Origin: Cyanobacteria bacterium UBA11153
GTDB taxonomy: Bacteria > Cyanobacteriota > Cyanobacteriia > Cyanobacteriales > Coleofasciculaceae
DNA length: 15,911 nucleotides
Direction of reading: 5' to 3'
Assembly (NCBI GenBank): GCA_003511885.1
Contig: DOIX01000236.1
Span: forward strand, 1-15,911
Shown: one piece after another, positions 13,652 through 15,911 of the stretch
Layout: every line of letters starts with the position of its first letter
How positions within the stretch are numbered: position 1 is the stretch's first letter
The notes under the pieces: generated by a model
What the model saw: the letters and a program-made list of their open reading frames with translations, nothing else
Database searches by the model: none
What the model was told of the DNA's origin: nothing
Made by a program: the position numbers and the translations under genes

Positions 13652-14128
13652 TGACGGGTAATTTTGGATAGCATACTCCAGCAAACCCTGACAGGCATCA
13701 ATGAGTAAATCGATTACTTGGTTAAAACCATCCACACCGCCATAATAAGGATCGGGTACTTCTTTTTCCTGATGATGAGAGGCAAAATCACACATCAACC
13801 GAACTTTGTCCCGATACTGTCCCCTAGAATCTAGGGACAGAATATCAGCATAATTATCCCTATCCATTGCCAAAATCAGATCAAAGCTTTCAAAATCAGA
13901 GATTTCAAATTGCCTTGCCCTACCTTTGAGGGTGATACCCCGACGACTAGCGGCGGCTGCCATCCGTCGATCCGGAGGAGAACCAATGTGATAACTACTA
14001 GTTCCCGCCGAATCACAGATAATGCGATCGCTCAAACCCCTTTGTTCGATAAGGTGATTCATAATATTCTCGGCTGAGGGAGAGCGGCAAATATTACCAA
14101 GGCAGACAAAGAGTAATTTACAAGGCAT
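13649..14128 (-). CDS. Low-molecular-weight protein tyrosine phosphatase
   Basis: A 159-aa cytoplasmic phosphatase of the low-molecular-weight PTP family. The N-terminal P-loop CLGNICRS (Cys9-Ser16) holds the nucleophile Cys9 and Arg15. The general acid is Asp126 in VPDPYYGG. In bacteria these enzymes often act on tyrosine kinases of polysaccharide export, but no such kinase is in this window. The start ATG at 14128 gives the standard MPCKLLFVCLGN opening; no strong ribosome-binding site is visible. It stands alone on the minus strand, converging with sigA. Confidence 0.93.
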   Translation of the reverse strand: MPCKLLFVCLGNICRSPSAENIMNHLIEQRGLSDRIICDSAGTSSYHIGSPPDRRMAAAASRRGITLKGRARQFEISDFESFDLILAMDRDNYADILSLDSRGQYRDKVRLMCDFASHHQEKEVPDPYYGGVDGFNQVIDLLIDACQGLLEYAIQNYPS

Positions 14129-14167
14129 AGGTATAATATTTAGCTTTGTCGGTTTCTATCTGTTTAC

Positions 14168-14322
14168 GGGCTAGAGACTAGAGACTGGGGCGAGGAAATA
14201 GAGAATCGGAGCTGGGAAGTCAAGAATAGCGGGTGGGGAAAAGAGTGTTGAGTTTTAACTCTCTCCTCATTCCCTGCCCCCTATCCCCTATCCCCTATCC
14301 CCTACCTCTTTGCCTCTAGCCC
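14168..14322. repeat. Imperfect inverted-repeat block with heptanucleotide runs
   Basis: GGGCTAGAG (14168-14176) and CTCTAGCCC (14314-14322) are exact inverted copies 137 bp apart. The left side is G/A-rich and the right side C/T-rich, so the block can partly fold on itself. Near the centre is GAGTT-TT-AACTC (about 14249-14260). The right half includes four CCCCTAT/C units (14278-14305). It lies in the divergent spacer between the phosphatase and SGNH genes. It may be a decayed non-autonomous element or a folded repeat cluster. Confidence 0.5.
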
Positions 14323-14323
14323 A

Positions 14324-14344
14324 TAACCTCTAACCTCTAACCTA
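14324..14344. repeat. Short heptanucleotide repeat (TAACCTC)
   Basis: Three units, TAACCTC, TAACCTC and TAACCTA, immediately upstream of the SGNH gene. It has the same 7-nt period as the other arrays. Confidence 0.85.
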
Positions 14345-14381
14345 CAATATTTGCGAATTTCTGATGGAACGGAAGTATTTG

Positions 14382-15776
14382 ATGTTTAATTCGCGCCTTA
14401 ACATTTACCAAAAGCGAAAGCGCCAACGCAAGCTACCCATCCTGGCAATAGTCATGGCGGTACCCGTAAGCTTGATTTTGTTAGAATTATTGGCTCGGCT
14501 TGTCGTGGGCATTTCTGGGAAAAGTACTGAATTGGCAGCTTATGAGGGTGAACCCGCCAATGCTAACGCATACCGTATTGAATTCCTCGACCAAAAGAAA
14601 CAGCCATATCAGGGTTTATCAAATCGGGGCAAGCTGGCTGCCCAACGCAGTATTGCTGTAGGCTATAAGCTAGTTCCCGGACAGCAGAGTAATTTATGGC
14701 GAATTAACGAACAAGGTTTCCGGGACGATATACCAGTACCTTTGAGCAAACCCAAAGATGAAATTCGGATTTTTGTCTTAGGGGGTTCCACTGCTTTTGG
14801 TCAATGGAATCCCAGTAACGAAGCCACATTAGCCCATAAATTGGAAGTGCGTCTTAACCAAAGAGTAGCACAGCAAAAGAATTCTCCAGAAAAGTACCGA
14901 CCTCAAGAGCTACCTTTTTATAAGCCAGATTTAAGAAAAGCCCTGGCTTTGCCCCCTCAGATACAAGGGGGTAACTATAGGGTAATCAATGCAGCAGTAC
15001 CTGGTTATGCCTCTGGAAATGAATTAGCTCAGTTAGCGATAGACATTTTGCCCTATAGTCCAGATGCGATCGTGGTTTTGGATGGTTATACCGACTTAAT
15101 TCTACCCAGCGATAGTCAAGCCATGGATATTCCTCGGATCGAAGAATTTCTCAGTCAGGCATCCGGGCATTTTTGGACGGTTGTTTCTCAGCGACTAGAT
15201 GACGCGATCGCAGATACTTATTTAGTCAGAGCTATCCAATACTGGATTTTGCGTCCTCAGTTATCAGCTAGCGAGTTGACGCTCATGGCAATGGATAATC
15301 AAGTTCCATTGGCTCAACATGTAACTTCGGATCCTTCTGAACTAGAACGTCGAGTTGCCCGCTATCGACTTTACCACCAAAAAATGGTTCGCCTCACAGC
15401 AGCGGCGGGGATTCCTTTAATCATCGCCATTCAGCCGGAAATAACTGGAAGGGCTGCTAATTCGATTTCTCAACCAGAGAAGGCAATTTTAGATGAATTG
15501 GGAGGAGAGTATCAGAAACAAATCGCACTGAGTTATCAGGAATTAGCCAAAGCCGTATCGGGATTGGAGCGAGGGTTTCCCAAAAATACGAAAACCCTCA
15601 ATTTATACAATATCTATGACAAGGTTCCCGATCGAATATTTTTGGATGCCATTCATTTGACTGATAAAGGAAATGCTATCTTATCAGATCGCTTGTACCA
15701 AACGATTGCCGCTCTTCCCAAGCTCCAGATCCCTCCTTCCAGAAAACTTACTGAGAAGGAAATTAATGGGTTTTGA
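14382..15776 (+). CDS. Membrane-anchored SGNH/GDSL-hydrolase-like protein
   Basis: A 464-aa protein from ATG 14382, preceded by GGAAG at 6-nt spacing. An in-frame ATG at 14364 would add 6 residues without a ribosome-binding site. A basic N-terminus is followed by one hydrophobic helix (about 18-44), so it is probably anchored with the bulk outside the cytoplasm. SGNH blocks: FVLGGSTAFG (block I, Ser136), VINAAVPGYASGNE (block II, Gly208), DGYTDL where the family has GxND (block III, Asn replaced by Thr), and LDAIHLTDKGN near the C-terminus (Asp422/His425). These imply an esterase or acyl/acetyl hydrolase on a polysaccharide or lipid; substrate unknown. A long insertion between blocks I and II (about 155-195) is polar. 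The following 135 bp contain a short CTAGGGA repeat (15843-15856) and no clear terminator. Confidence 0.85.
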   Translation: MFNSRLNIYQKRKRQRKLPILAIVMAVPVSLILLELLARLVVGISGKSTELAAYEGEPANANAYRIEFLDQKKQPYQGLSNRGKLAAQRSIAVGYKLVPGQQSNLWRINEQGFRDDIPVPLSKPKDEIRIFVLGGSTAFGQWNPSNEATLAHKLEVRLNQRVAQQKNSPEKYRPQELPFYKPDLRKALALPPQIQGGNYRVINAAVPGYASGNELAQLAIDILPYSPDAIVVLDGYTDLILPSDSQAMDIPRIEEFLSQASGHFWTVVSQRLDDAIADTYLVRAIQYWILRPQLSASELTLMAMDNQVPLAQHVTSDPSELERRVARYRLYHQKMVRLTAAAGIPLIIAIQPEITGRAANSISQPEKAILDELGGEYQKQIALSYQELAKAVSGLERGFPKNTKTLNLYNIYDKVPDRIFLDAIHLTDKGNAILSDRLYQTIAALPKLQIPPSRKLTEKEINGF

Positions 15777-15911
15777 GGGATAATTTTTGAGGAATGATTT
15801 TGGTTTTTTTGTTTTGGTTTGTTGAATTCCCAACTAATATAGCTAGGGACTAGGGACTTCTTGCTTGGGGCTGGGGAAGAAATCTGAAAAATCAAGGGTT
15901 TGAGGAATTGA

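Noticed and set aside
1..15911. CRISPR array, tRNA, rRNA or transposase gene
   Set aside because: The tandem arrays have 7-nt units without spacers, so they are not CRISPR. No cloverleaf or rRNA-like segment and no transposase or integrase frame was found on either strand by eye.

Overview
The window is cyanobacterial. It is AT-leaning and carries many HIP1 octamers (GCGATCGC, e.g. near 2800, 5215, 5939, 7178, 9843, 10047, 12839, 13549, 15204). It has at least eight tracts of tandem heptanucleotides and a SigA-type principal sigma factor. The repeat load suggests a filamentous, Oscillatoriales/Nostocales-like lineage (inference; no rRNA or other marker is present to place it).

The left half (about 240-8770) is a compact cyanobactin (patellamide/anacyclamide-type RiPP) biosynthetic cluster in two divergent arms. 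The leftward arm reads patD (fused RRE/ThiF-like plus YcaO heterocyclase), patE (66-aa precursor with one core, SVGCHWSNP or VGCHWSNP, followed by FAGDDGE) and patG (macrocyclase with a large lid insertion in its subtilisin domain and no oxidase domain). The rightward arm reads patA (N-terminal protease) followed by two small proteins that sit where patB and patC do in known clusters, closed by a hairpin terminator. A 705-bp intergenic region with a direct repeat and a dyad separates the arms. Expected route: PatD reads LSEEEL in the leader and cyclises the core Cys to thiazoline, PatA cuts the leader off, and PatG removes FAGDDGE and joins the ends. No PatF-like protein is present inside the window, and no domain that would oxidise thiazoline to thiazole.

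At 8771-8918 a 132-bp MITE-like element with terminal inverted repeats and an 8-bp target duplication separates the cluster from a DUF1823-family gene. A 168-bp heptanucleotide array follows.

The right half (9600-15911) is ordinary genome: a nine-repeat TPR protein, a NodB-type polysaccharide deacetylase, sigA with a strong intrinsic terminator, a low-molecular-weight protein tyrosine phosphatase on the minus strand, and a membrane-anchored SGNH-hydrolase-like protein. Spacers here hold more heptanucleotide repeats and one inverted-repeat block.

I see no tRNA, rRNA, CRISPR array, transposase or integrase gene.
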